A stretch of DNA of 62,311 nt from Pseudoalteromonas fuliginea (GTDB taxonomy: Bacteria; Pseudomonadota; Gammaproteobacteria; Enterobacterales; Alteromonadaceae). A program made the translations under genes and the position numbers. The notes under the pieces were generated by a model. The model did no database searches. It had not been told where the DNA came from and worked only from the letters and a program-made list of their open reading frames with translations. The stretch spans positions 1 to 62,311 of the forward strand of contig NZ_JJNZ01000044.1 of assembly GCF_000690055.1 (NCBI RefSeq), given 5' to 3'. Positions 25,577 through 34,783 of this stretch are shown piece by piece (within the stretch, counting starts at the first letter, position 1; each line of letters opens with the position of its first letter).

Positions 25577-26725
25577 ATGCGTTTACCTCACCTACTCGTT
25601 TGCTCGGTATTTATATTTTTTGTACTTTATGCGCCACAGCCCTTACTCAGTCTTTTTGCGAATGAGTTTAATGTAGCCCCTGCGGTAGCTGGCAGCTTAA
25701 TGACCGCAACTATGCTGCCCTTGGCCATTGCACCACTTGTTTATGGTGTACTTTTAGCAAAACGCAACCCATTACTCGTATTGCGTATTGCAATGGTATT
25801 TTTAGGACTTAGTAGCCTGCTTTTCATTTATGTACCGAGCTTTGAACTTTTGCTCTTGGTTAGATTTCTACAAGGTTTAACGCTTCCAGCAGCTTTAACA
25901 GCAATGACCAGCTATATAGGCATGAGCTACAGCGCAGATGCCCTTCAAAAAAATATGACTCTGTATATTGGTAGCAGTATAGTTGGAGGTTACTTTGGCC
26001 GCGTACTCGCCGCTTTGTTTAGCGATTTGTGGCATTGGCAAAGTTTTTATTATGTTATTGCTTTTATGCTTATTTTTTTTGCTTTAACAATTAAGCATTC
26101 TCGCTTTTCAAACCCAGCTACACCGTCGCAGCTCTCCCCTCTAGATTACCTTAAACAACTTAAAGAAGGTGCTGTACTTAAAGTGTATGGCGCCGTTTTT
26201 TGTATGTTTTTTTGTTTCGCTGCACTACTTAATTACTTACCGTTTATATTACAAAACACGTTTTTAATTACCAATACTCGTGACATAGGTTTAGTTTACA
26301 GTGGTTATTTAATTGGTGCACTCGCCTCTATTACTGCACCTTGGTTGCTTAAAAAAACACCTTCAGCTTGGCATCTTTTAGTCGCTGTATTTAGTTTTTA
26401 TAGTGTGAGTATCATTTTATTAATGAGCCACCAACTTAGCTTATTTTTAATCGCATTTACTTTGTTTTGTGGGGCAATGTTTGTAATCCATTCAACTGCA
26501 GCGCCGCTCGTTAACAAAATAAGTAAAGCCCCACCAAGCGTAACCAATGGCGGGTATGTATCATTTTATTACAGTGGTGGTGCATTAGGGTCGTTATTAC
26601 CCGGTGTGGTATACCAACATTATGGGCAAACAGCGTTTATGTTTACGCTGCTTGCGGTTTGCTTATGCGGTTTATCGTTAATTGTGTGGGCTTATTTTGA
26701 GGGTAAAAATACAACTCGCGGTTGA
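25577..26725 (+). CDS. MFS transporter, YnfM/arabinose-efflux type
   Basis: A 382-residue membrane protein with about twelve hydrophobic segments, beginning at LLVCSVFIFFVLYAPQPLLS. The sequence FVLYAPQPLL and the early LARFLQGL-like motif (VRFLQGLTLPA, about 91) fit the DHA1/YnfM-like branch of the major facilitator superfamily, which includes sugar and drug exporters. The substrate is not determinable. Its last 34 bases overlap the end of the convergent deacylase gene. AAGG precedes the ATG by six to eight bases. Confidence 0.85.
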   Translation: MRLPHLLVCSVFIFFVLYAPQPLLSLFANEFNVAPAVAGSLMTATMLPLAIAPLVYGVLLAKRNPLLVLRIAMVFLGLSSLLFIYVPSFELLLLVRFLQGLTLPAALTAMTSYIGMSYSADALQKNMTLYIGSSIVGGYFGRVLAALFSDLWHWQSFYYVIAFMLIFFALTIKHSRFSNPATPSQLSPLDYLKQLKEGAVLKVYGAVFCMFFCFAALLNYLPFILQNTFLITNTRDIGLVYSGYLIGALASITAPWLLKKTPSAWHLLVAVFSFYSVSIILLMSHQLSLFLIAFTLFCGAMFVIHSTAAPLVNKISKAPPSVTNGGYVSFYYSGGALGSLLPGVVYQHYGQTAFMFTLLAVCLCGLSLIVWAYFEGKNTTRG

Positions 26726-27192
26726 TGCTTTGTGTAATTAAAAAAAGTTTCTAAGTCAGCCTTGCTAAGCAACCATGTTTGGGTATTTTCAAATGGATGA
26801 CAATGGAACAAATCGCCACCCCAAATATCTTGGTCAACCCATAAGCTCACTTCGTTTTGCTTATCATTTAAAAGAGCCAACATAGATACACACCCAGGAG
26901 CCACTTTTAAATATTTAGCTAGCCGCTCACTTGATGCAAACCCTAAGCGTGAAAGACCTTGCTGCTTTGACAATACCTTTAAGTCGAGTTGTTTATCGTG
27001 CGCTGTAATAACTAAAAAATGTCGCTTACCCTCATTGTCACGTAAAAATAAATTTTTAAGACGTGTACCTGGGCGCTCAATCATAAACTCATCAGCCGCT
27101 AAGCTAGTATGCAGCGGCGGATGCTCTATTACATCGTAATTAATATCTAGGTGCGCTAAAAGCTCTGCTAACTTAGTTTTATCAGCCAACAT
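26692..27192 (-). CDS. Trans-editing aminoacyl-tRNA deacylase, YbaK/ProX (PrdX) family
   Basis: A 166-residue single-domain protein of the INS superfamily, which removes Ala or Cys wrongly attached to tRNA-Pro. Motifs are IEHPPLHTS (about 22), the basic RLKNLFLRD (about 44), HFLVIT and the GCVSMLALLNDKQNEVSLWVD block (about 101). The LKNLFLRD-type pattern favours the ProXp-ala/PrdX branch over YbaK proper. Its ATG comes one base after the stop of the upstream lipoprotein gene, and its 3' end overlaps the MFS gene. Confidence 0.83.
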   Translation of the reverse strand: MLADKTKLAELLAHLDINYDVIEHPPLHTSLAADEFMIERPGTRLKNLFLRDNEGKRHFLVITAHDKQLDLKVLSKQQGLSRLGFASSERLAKYLKVAPGCVSMLALLNDKQNEVSLWVDQDIWGGDLFHCHPFENTQTWLLSKADLETFFNYTKHQPRVVFLPSK

Positions 27193-27193
27193 A

Positions 27194-27589
27194 TTACAAA
27201 CAACGTCCTCTTAATTGCACACTCAAATCTCGCCATATAACGTCATTGACTTCGTGTTCGTTATCGCAATACTGACGCTCTTTTAGCTCTTGATTTAATA
27301 ACTCAACAGCTTGGTCTTCTAGCTGCAACTTTAAAACACTCGACTCTTCAAAATGCTCTTGCTCAATATATTGCTTAACCTCACCACGACTTGGTCTGTT
27401 ATTAGGACCACGGTCAAGATTAAAGTTTTCACGATGCTTAGCTTTTACTGAAACAACATAAGCAAAAATTTTATTACCTTGCGCATCTTTTTTTTCATGA
27501 AACTGTTTGTTGTTTATTTCAAAAGGAGGCCCGTCACTTGACGCACAACCTGCGAGTAAAACCATCATCACTAGAACACTTTTTTTCAT
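27194..27589 (-). CDS. Small lipoprotein of unknown function
   Basis: A 131-residue lipoprotein: MKKSVLVMMVLLAGCASS has a clear lipobox with Cys 15. The mature protein is charged and hydrophilic, with two Cys near the C-terminus (YCDNEHE and LRGRC) that could form a disulphide. I do not recognise the family. It is the first gene of a two-gene unit with the deacylase gene (stop and next start one base apart), although no functional link is obvious. Confidence 0.68.
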   Translation of the reverse strand: MKKSVLVMMVLLAGCASSDGPPFEINNKQFHEKKDAQGNKIFAYVVSVKAKHRENFNLDRGPNNRPSRGEVKQYIEQEHFEESSVLKLQLEDQAVELLNQELKERQYCDNEHEVNDVIWRDLSVQLRGRCL

Positions 27590-27668
27590 GTTTTTTGTCG
27601 TTTTAGTTTGTAATTAAGCCGAGTCTATCAAAATTTGTCATAAACAGTAAAAATTAGCGAAAAAATAC

Positions 27669-27697
27669 TTGACCAAATTTATAAAAAAATTTAAAGT
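27669..27697 (+). promoter_or_regulatory. Promoter for tRNA-Ala
   Basis: TTGACC (27669-27674), a 17-base spacer, and TAAAGT (27692-27697) are followed by a GC-rich discriminator (TCGTCCCGC), as in stringently controlled stable-RNA promoters. It lies about 58 bases before the mature tRNA. Confidence 0.5.
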
Positions 27698-27754
27698 TCG
27701 TCCCGCTTGGAACTCAGCAGCCAAGTAATTACGTAAATCGTAATTTAGGAATGT

Positions 27755-27830
27755 GGGGCTATAGCTCAGCTGGGAGAGCGCCTGCCTTGCACGCAGGAGG
27801 TCAGCAGTTCGATCCTGCTTAGCTCCACCA
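27755..27830 (+). tRNA. tRNA-Ala (anticodon UGC)
   Basis: A complete 76-base cloverleaf. Acceptor arms are GGGGCTA and TAGCTCC (with one G-U pair), the D arm is GCTC/GAGC, the anticodon stem is CCTGC/GCAGG with loop CTTGCAC (anticodon TGC), and the T arm is AGCAG-TTCGATC-CTGCT. The CCA end is encoded. The gene stands alone, not in an rRNA operon, where tRNA-Ala(UGC) is often found in gammaproteobacteria. Confidence 0.97.
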
Positions 27831-27979
27831 CTTTCCTAACTCCTCATCAAAAAACAAAAACTATTTTTTCGTAGTGTTAATTACTTTCTTTTCTAACTAA
27901 TTTTTATAACTTTCAACTTGAGTCTTTACAACTTATTAGCTATATATAATGTCATATGTATTAATGCTTTAGGCTTATC

Positions 27980-29242
27980 ATGGACACCCCTAAGCGCTCA
28001 ACGTTAAAAAAACTTGCTGTTATTGGTTTGACTGCTGGCGCGATTACGCAAGCTCCTTATGTTTTTGCCCGAAAAAAAGTCACTTTAAGAGTCCTTGGTA
28101 CACATGTCACATTACAAGATGCTATTCGAAAACAAGCGATGAGCGACTTGGGTATTAATATCGAATTTACACCCGCAGGCAGTGCAGCCGTTTTACAAAG
28201 AGCGTCAATGGCCCCAAGCTCCTTTGATCTATACGAACAATGGTCAAATAGCATAAATGTGCTGTGGAATGCAGGCTCTATACAGCCAATAGAAAAAAAA
28301 CGACTCACTTACTTTAATGAAATTAACAACCTTACTAAAACAGGAAAGCTCACCGAAAATGCAAATATTGGTGCAGGCGATGCTCCGTATAAATTATTAA
28401 ATGTCCAACCCGATGGTACATTAAGCGAGCACGAAAGCGATCACATAAGCTTTTTGCCTTATGTGCACAATGTTGACTCTTTTGGTTACAACACTGATTT
28501 CATCAAACCAGGTATAGCTTACGAAACAGAAAGCTGGAGTTGGCTATTAGATGATACGAACCGAGGAAAAGTAGCCATTGTAAATGCCCCTACTATCGGA
28601 TTATTCGATTTGGCCTTAGCTGCACAAAGCAAAGGCCTCATAAAATTTAATAAGATCGGTTCAATAACGCGTTCAGAAATGGATCGACTCTTTAGTATAT
28701 TACTTGATTTTAAACGCCAAGGTCACTTTAGTGGGTACTGGAACTCTGTGCCAGAATCAATCGAGTTTATGAAGAGCAAACGTGCGCATATAGAGAGCAT
28801 GTTCTCACCAGCAGTAGCCGCGCTTAATAGCCAAGGTGTTAATGTGCGCTTTGCCGCTCCAAAAGAGGGTTACAGAGGCTGGCACGGTGTGATGTGCTTA
28901 TCGTCACAAACACAAAATAGCGTTAAAGATGCTGCTTACGATTATATGAATTGGTGGTTATCAGGTTGGCCGGGGGCTTTTATAGCTCGTCAAGGTTATT
29001 ACATTAGCAACCCTGAACGCTCAAAGCCACTACTGAGTTCTTCTGAATGGGACTACTGGTACGATGGTAAAGCAACTGAAATAGACTTACGAAATACCAA
29101 CGGTGATATAACGATAAAAGCAGGAGAGGAACGAAATGGAGGTAGTTATCTCAAACGTTTCAGTAATGTTGCAGTATGGAACAGTGTTATGCCAACCTAC
29201 GATTACAGTTTGCAAAAATGGCATGAGTTAATTAGTCGCTAA
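27980..29242 (+). CDS. Orphan periplasmic substrate-binding protein, PotD-like
   Basis: A 420-residue secreted protein of the ABC-transporter extracellular binding type (PotD/iron family 1). The N-terminus, KRSTLKKLAVIGLTAGAITQ, is Tat-like but has KR rather than RR and ends in PYVFA before the mature start. The mature part opens VTLRVLGTHVTL and holds lobes with FLPYVHNVDSFGYNTDF and GWHGVMCLSS. No permease or ATPase gene is near. Instead, its stop overlaps the ATG of a hybrid histidine kinase (TAATG), so it is probably the ligand-binding subunit of that receptor. This recalls LuxP/LuxQ and NspS/MbaA in Vibrio, in which binding proteins act as sensors. A TTGAGT/TATATA promoter with 17-base spacing lies at 27918-27946. 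Confidence 0.85.
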   Translation: MDTPKRSTLKKLAVIGLTAGAITQAPYVFARKKVTLRVLGTHVTLQDAIRKQAMSDLGINIEFTPAGSAAVLQRASMAPSSFDLYEQWSNSINVLWNAGSIQPIEKKRLTYFNEINNLTKTGKLTENANIGAGDAPYKLLNVQPDGTLSEHESDHISFLPYVHNVDSFGYNTDFIKPGIAYETESWSWLLDDTNRGKVAIVNAPTIGLFDLALAAQSKGLIKFNKIGSITRSEMDRLFSILLDFKRQGHFSGYWNSVPESIEFMKSKRAHIESMFSPAVAALNSQGVNVRFAAPKEGYRGWHGVMCLSSQTQNSVKDAAYDYMNWWLSGWPGAFIARQGYYISNPERSKPLLSSSEWDYWYDGKATEIDLRNTNGDITIKAGEERNGGSYLKRFSNVAVWNSVMPTYDYSLQKWHELISR

Positions 29243-32200
29243 TGAAAATTCGTTCGATAAAATCAAAAATAATTTTAGCTTTGTGCTTACTTATGAGCTT
29301 ATTAGTACTGCAAAGCTATTTATTTAATTATTCACAAAAATCATTATTAAACTTACAAAAAGCACAACACAATGCACTGATGCAAAATGAAAGTGTAACG
29401 CGTTTAGAAAACGATGTTATTTCACTGCAAAGTCAGGCGATTGCTTATGTTGATAAAGCAAATCAAAATACAATCGAAAAATTCGACCTTTATTTAAATG
29501 AAGCAAATAAAAACCTCAATCTCTTAAAAAGCAATTCTGTAGAGCATTCTTTAGAGTATCAAAGTGCACTAAACAGACTTGGTGACTACCTAAGTAACTA
29601 TCAAGACACGTTCAATCAAATTGTGATGAATCGAACTAAACGAGAGCAACTTTACATAACGCAATTTAAACAACCTATTACAGATCTAAAAATACAGATA
29701 ACGAAATTAGAAACGCAAGCTTCCCCTAAAAGCAAAGCTATTTTTAGCGATATATTGCTTACTATAAGCAACCTAGAGCACGCGGTAGTAAGTTACCTGT
29801 ATAAACCTAATTTTGACGAAGCACAAAATGTTAATAAAAACCTTGAGCATTTACACTCAAAATTAGCGAAAGCACCTAGCATAAGCAGTGTCTCCATGAA
29901 CACGATTACAAACTTAAAGAAAGCTTACAGCCAATTAATGCTGCTGACACGTAGCTACACTTTTTCGATTAATGTTGTGCTTACTGGTATTGAAAACGAA
30001 TTACTCTATTTAGCTAATCAAGTCAAAAAAACTGAAAAACTGAAATTTAATGAAACTGAAAAACAGCTCAGCTCCCACCTAATAAGCTACACAGAACAAG
30101 CGAATTTATTCGCTTTATTAATTACGATTATTGTTATATCAGTCGGCTACTTTATTTTTAGATCGGTCATTAAACCAATTACTCAGTTAACCACTTTACT
30201 AAACGATATGAGTAATGAAAAACAAGTTACGCTCAATAAAAACCATCATAATCAAAGCGAGATATCCGCAGTAATAAAAGCAGCAAATATGTTGTATCAA
30301 AAAAATCAGCAAACCAAAGAGTTACTGATTGAAACGCAGGCGTTAAATATCCAAATGGAGACTATGAACAAAGAGCTTACAGTTGCGATAGCACAAGCCA
30401 AAAGTGCTAACAAAACAAAAAGTGACTTTGTGGCAAATATGAGTCACGAGCTGCGAACACCAATGAATGGCGTATTAGGTATGCTACAGCTTTTAAGAGA
30501 CAGTACTTTACCTACTAAACAGCAACATTACGCAGACAAAGCATATTCAAGTGCACATAATTTACTGCATATCCTGAATAATATTTTAGATTTTTCTAAA
30601 CTTGAATCAAAAAAAATAAAAATAGAAGAAATACCATTTACTCTCGACTCTATTGTAAAAAACACGGGCAATTTATTTAAAGATACCGCGAATCAAAAAG
30701 GCTTAGCACTTGAATTTAATCTACATGCTGACCCACATTTAGAGCTGATAGGGGATCCATTTCATCTGAACCAAATCATCAATAATTGCGTCGGAAACGC
30801 AATAAAATTCACTGAACATGGGAAAATTCAGTTAATTGTAGAAACAATATCCCAACAAAAAAACATAATTGATTTAAGGTTTTGTATTAAAGATACAGGC
30901 GTAGGAATTGAACCTGAACAGGTCGAGAAAGTATTTAACTCTTTTTATCAAGGTGATGCTTCTATTACTCGCAAATACGGTGGCACGGGGCTTGGGTTAA
31001 CTATTAGCCAACAATTTACAAAAGTACTCGGTGGAAAAATTCAAATTCGAAGCGAAAAAGATAAAGGCAGTGAGTTTTATTTCACCTTACCATTTAAACT
31101 TTCACCACAACACAGACAAAAAAAACGAGCCTTACTCATTACGCCACAAAAAGAACAAGCTGCCCAACTTGTGTCTTTACTCAGCAGTGTTGGAATAACA
31201 CCCGAAACAACAGAAGAGCCGCTACGCGCTCTCGCTAAAATATCTCAACCAAGCTCTCCTTTTGATATTGTCATTTTGTCATTGACACAAGAAGAAGCCC
31301 AAAACAGTATTATTCTTCAAAAACTCACTGAAAGCAGTCAGCTATCTAAAAACAATTTAAAAATCATCATAATAATTACGGATACCGATCAGCCTCACCC
31401 CCAGCCAACACAAAAAAATGTACATATTATAAATAACAGTTACAAACAGTCGGATATCTTAAAATTACTTGCATCTGAAAGCAAAGCAAGCATCACCCCA
31501 AAGCCTGATAACTTGATTAAATTTACTGGTATAAAAGCACTCATTGTTGACGATAACCCTCTGAATATAGAAATCACCTCTGCAATGTTAAAAAAATTAG
31601 ATCTAGACATTGTAACGGCAATGAACGGGCTGGAAGCCGTTGAGTGTGTTAAAAACAATATATTCGACATTATTTTTATGGATATTCAAATGCCAGTAAT
31701 GGATGGTATTTTAGCCACCAGTAAAATTAGAGAAAATGGTGAAACGCTACCAATAGTTGCATTAACCGCGGCAGTACTTCCTGAGGATAAAAAGGCAGCT
31801 ATTGATGCAGGTATGAATGACTTTTTAACCAAGCCCCTCATTTTTGATATGCTATTTCAAAGCCTTGAAAAGAATTTATCAACGCCCCAAAGTGGTTTAC
31901 TCATTAATATCCCTCTAGCACTTGATAACTTAGATAATAATGAACGTTTGCTAAATAAATTGATTACACAGTTCGCGATAGACTATGAAAACTTTATTGT
32001 AAAGTTTCAAAAGCTACAAGAAACTAATAATAATATTGAACTTGCTCGCCATGTTCATGCAATAAAGGGTTTAGCGGGCACTTTAGGATTAGAAGTTTTA
32101 GAGCAGCTAGCTAAAAAAATTGAATCTCAAATACGCAATAAAGAAGTTGTTTCATTTTCACTGTTTAGTGAGCAATTTGTAATTACTTTGCATGCAATTA

Positions 32201-32466
32201 AACAGTATCTAACAACTCAACGCCTTAGCGAAGATGTCAATTTAGAGGGCAATGAAAATGCAAGCGAACTTACAACCCTTATTGATAAAATTTATGAATT
32301 AACAATTAACTCAAAGCCAATTCCTAGCAGCTTAGTAAGAAGCTTAAATGGCTTCACTTTGAAATCTCCCCATCCTTTACTCGGACTTAAGTCGGCAATA
32401 AATCAATTTGACTATCAATTAGTATTAGAGTTGATAAGCCAATTTCGTGATGACAATTTAAATTAG
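29242..32466 (+). CDS. Hybrid sensor histidine kinase with REC and Hpt domains
   Basis: A 1,074-residue membrane kinase. In order: a first transmembrane helix (about 10-27), a long helical periplasmic domain (about 28-285), a second helix (about 290-308), HAMP, a coiled coil, HisKA with phospho-acceptor His402 in SHELRTPMNG, the HATPase domain (GNAIKF, DTGVGI and GGTGLGL motifs), a degenerate receiver-like segment (about 640-750) lacking the Asp, a true receiver with Asp814 in IIFMDIQMP, and a C-terminal Hpt domain with His939 in HAIKG. It can thus run His-Asp-His relay to an external receiver. The next gene encodes such a receiver. The start overlaps the stop of the binding-protein gene. Confidence 0.93.
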   Translation: MKIRSIKSKIILALCLLMSLLVLQSYLFNYSQKSLLNLQKAQHNALMQNESVTRLENDVISLQSQAIAYVDKANQNTIEKFDLYLNEANKNLNLLKSNSVEHSLEYQSALNRLGDYLSNYQDTFNQIVMNRTKREQLYITQFKQPITDLKIQITKLETQASPKSKAIFSDILLTISNLEHAVVSYLYKPNFDEAQNVNKNLEHLHSKLAKAPSISSVSMNTITNLKKAYSQLMLLTRSYTFSINVVLTGIENELLYLANQVKKTEKLKFNETEKQLSSHLISYTEQANLFALLITIIVISVGYFIFRSVIKPITQLTTLLNDMSNEKQVTLNKNHHNQSEISAVIKAANMLYQKNQQTKELLIETQALNIQMETMNKELTVAIAQAKSANKTKSDFVANMSHELRTPMNGVLGMLQLLRDSTLPTKQQHYADKAYSSAHNLLHILNNILDFSKLESKKIKIEEIPFTLDSIVKNTGNLFKDTANQKGLALEFNLHADPHLELIGDPFHLNQIINNCVGNAIKFTEHGKIQLIVETISQQKNIIDLRFCIKDTGVGIEPEQVEKVFNSFYQGDASITRKYGGTGLGLTISQQFTKVLGGKIQIRSEKDKGSEFYFTLPFKLSPQHRQKKRALLITPQKEQAAQLVSLLSSVGITPETTEEPLRALAKISQPSSPFDIVILSLTQEEAQNSIILQKLTESSQLSKNNLKIIIIITDTDQPHPQPTQKNVHIINNSYKQSDILKLLASESKASITPKPDNLIKFTGIKALIVDDNPLNIEITSAMLKKLDLDIVTAMNGLEAVECVKNNIFDIIFMDIQMPVMDGILATSKIRENGETLPIVALTAAVLPEDKKAAIDAGMNDFLTKPLIFDMLFQSLEKNLSTPQSGLLINIPLALDNLDNNERLLNKLITQFAIDYENFIVKFQKLQETNNNIELARHVHAIKGLAGTLGLEVLEQLAKKIESQIRNKEVVSFSLFSEQFVITLHAIKQYLTTQRLSEDVNLEGNENASELTTLIDKIYELTINSKPIPSSLVRSLNGFTLKSPHPLLGLKSAINQFDYQLVLELISQFRDDNLN

Positions 32467-32520
32467 CCAAGCGTAAAAAACTAAGCTAGATTAGATATTA
32501 AAGACTCAAAAGGATTGAAT

Positions 32521-34728
32521 GTGCATTCGATGTATCCGGCTAAAAATATTAGTGAAGCTCAAGATAAAAAACACAAACCCTTAGTGTTAATTGTTGATGA
32601 TGAGCCAAATAATCTTCATGTATTAGTTGAAGGGTTACTTGCTGACTATGACGTAAGAGTATCTATTAGCGGCGAACAAGCCCTAACTTTTATAGAATCA
32701 ACACGCCCTGATTTAATTCTGCTTGATATAATGATGCCGGGTATGGATGGCTATGAAGTATGTGAAATATTAAAATCACGCCAAAATACCAAAGGAATCC
32801 CCATTATTTTTGTGACAGCACTGACCACTGAAGACTCAGAAGAACATGGGTTTGAATTAGGTGCTATTGATTATATCCACAAGCCTTATAAACTTGCTTT
32901 AGTAAGAGCCAGAATTCGTACTCACATAACATCGCAAGGTATGTTAGACCGACTTATAGAGAAGAACTTTGACCTGCACGATAAGCTCCTTGAAATAGAA
33001 TCTCTAGCACAAGAATTAAGTGAAAGAGAAGAGGAGCTTAAGCAATTATCATCTAAACAAAAACTTTTCTATCAGGCGTTGGTGAGTACTGCCGATGGTG
33101 TTGTTATTACTGATTCCGATGGAAAAATAATTGCCGTTAACCCTTCATTTTGCCGTATCACAGGCTTTACTGAAGCCGAAGCGCTAGATATTAAGTTACA
33201 TAAGCTAAAACAAAATAATCAACCTGGCATTAGTTTTAATAATGTTTGGCTCCACGCAAACAAAGCCGGCTATTGGAGCGGAGAGCTCGTTACGCGTCGT
33301 AAAAATGGTGAGCTATATCCTGAATTACTGACACTAAGTATGGTAAAAGGTGAACAAGACTCAAATGTTCATTTCATTGGTGTATTTAGTGATATTTCGA
33401 GTTTGAAAGTAACTCAAGAACGCATTGACTACCTTACTTGGCATGACGAACTAACCGCTTTACCTAACCGAAACGGTTTTCTAAAGCAGCTAGAACAACA
33501 ATTACAGCGATGTTCTTTAGACAATAACTATGCTTATATTTATATAATAGACATAGACAGCTTTCACTCAATTAATGATGGCCTTGGTTTGTTAGCAGGC
33601 GACAAAGTTCTTAAAGAACTTGCCAATCGTATCCATAATAAACTTGATAAAAAAGATGTTATTGCACGCTTAGGCAGCGATGAATTTGCCGCTTTGAGTA
33701 GTGTTGACAAAGGCGTTGGTCGACTAAGATCACAAGAAATTGCAGAACATAAGGCACAAGAGCTATTAAGAGTTATTAACGAGCCTTTCATAATTGATGA
33801 TCAACAAATAAGTATTACAATTAGCATCGGCACCTATATTTTCCCTAGAGAAGATCAGTGGGAAAATGCGATTGAAACGATCAGAAACTGCGAAGCTGCT
33901 TGTTATAAAGCAAAAGAAAAAGGCGGTAATAGAGTCACTTTCTTTGATAACTCTTTTGGTGAACAGGCAAAGCGCCGCTTTGAAATTGAACAAGACTTAC
34001 GAAAAGCAATATCGCAAAATGAATTAACACTTTATGTTCAGTCTCAATTTGATAGTCAGCAAAAGTTAAAAGGTGGCGAAGTGCTCTTACGGTGGATGCA
34101 TCCTGAGAAAGGCTTTATTAGCCCCGCTGAGTTTATTCCTATTGCTGAAGAGTCAGACATTATTTATGAACTAGACTCATGGGTACTTACAAATTCTTTG
34201 TCGCTTATTCAACAGTTAGATGATCGTCATTCAACACTGAGCTTATCGGTAAATATTAGTGGTAGACACTTTCATGAAGCACGTTTCCTATCATTATTAA
34301 AAACTAAAATAGAGTTTTACGAAATAAAACCAAACCAGTTAACTATCGAAATTATTGAAGGCACCTTACTCAATCACATAGAGTCCGCCATTGAGGCGGT
34401 ACAATACCTAAAAAACTTAGGTGTTCGTGTATCCATTGATGACTTTGGTACGGGTTATTCAAGCCTTACCTACCTCAAACAATTGCCTATTCAAGAATTG
34501 AAGATAGACCGCTCATTTGTGTTTGATGCGCCGACTGATAACAACGATAAATTAATTATTGATATGATTGTTAGCTTAGGAAAGCTATTTCAGTTGAAAG
34601 TTGTTGCCGAAGGAGTAGAGAATCAGTCCCACTTTGATTTATTCCAAGAGTACCCTGAAGTAATTATGCAAGGCTATCATTTGCATAAGCCAGAACCAGC
34701 AAGTGATTGGATAAAAAAATTAAAATAA
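32521..34728 (+). CDS. Response regulator with REC, PAS, GGDEF-like and EAL domains
   Basis: A 736-residue c-di-GMP protein. The receiver (about 20-140) has Asp69 in LILLDIMMPGMDG. A PAS domain follows (about 185-300), then a GGDEF domain whose signature is changed to GSDEF (residues 385-389), then an EAL domain with Glu520 in EVLLRW, DDFGTGYSSL, KIDRSF and QGYHLHKP. The EAL catalytic residues look intact, so phosphodiesterase activity is likely, while the GGDEF part is probably inactive or weak. I use GTG 32521 because AGGA lies six bases upstream; TTG 32515 and ATG 32530 fit less well. It starts 54 bases after the hybrid kinase and is its likely phosphorelay target. Confidence 0.9.
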   Translation: MHSMYPAKNISEAQDKKHKPLVLIVDDEPNNLHVLVEGLLADYDVRVSISGEQALTFIESTRPDLILLDIMMPGMDGYEVCEILKSRQNTKGIPIIFVTALTTEDSEEHGFELGAIDYIHKPYKLALVRARIRTHITSQGMLDRLIEKNFDLHDKLLEIESLAQELSEREEELKQLSSKQKLFYQALVSTADGVVITDSDGKIIAVNPSFCRITGFTEAEALDIKLHKLKQNNQPGISFNNVWLHANKAGYWSGELVTRRKNGELYPELLTLSMVKGEQDSNVHFIGVFSDISSLKVTQERIDYLTWHDELTALPNRNGFLKQLEQQLQRCSLDNNYAYIYIIDIDSFHSINDGLGLLAGDKVLKELANRIHNKLDKKDVIARLGSDEFAALSSVDKGVGRLRSQEIAEHKAQELLRVINEPFIIDDQQISITISIGTYIFPREDQWENAIETIRNCEAACYKAKEKGGNRVTFFDNSFGEQAKRRFEIEQDLRKAISQNELTLYVQSQFDSQQKLKGGEVLLRWMHPEKGFISPAEFIPIAEESDIIYELDSWVLTNSLSLIQQLDDRHSTLSLSVNISGRHFHEARFLSLLKTKIEFYEIKPNQLTIEIIEGTLLNHIESAIEAVQYLKNLGVRVSIDDFGTGYSSLTYLKQLPIQELKIDRSFVFDAPTDNNDKLIIDMIVSLGKLFQLKVVAEGVENQSHFDLFQEYPEVIMQGYHLHKPEPASDWIKKLK

Positions 34729-34742
34729 ACCACAAATACAGC

Positions 34743-34765
34743 AAAGCCGAGCAATGCTCGGCTTT
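34743..34765. terminator. Bidirectional terminator between the c-di-GMP gene and proA
   Basis: Perfect 10-bp stem AAAGCCGAGC/GCTCGGCTTT with a 3-base loop. It lies between convergent genes, with A-rich and T-rich flanks on the two sides. Confidence 0.88.
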
Positions 34766-34783
34766 ATTACTTACATCGTTAAT

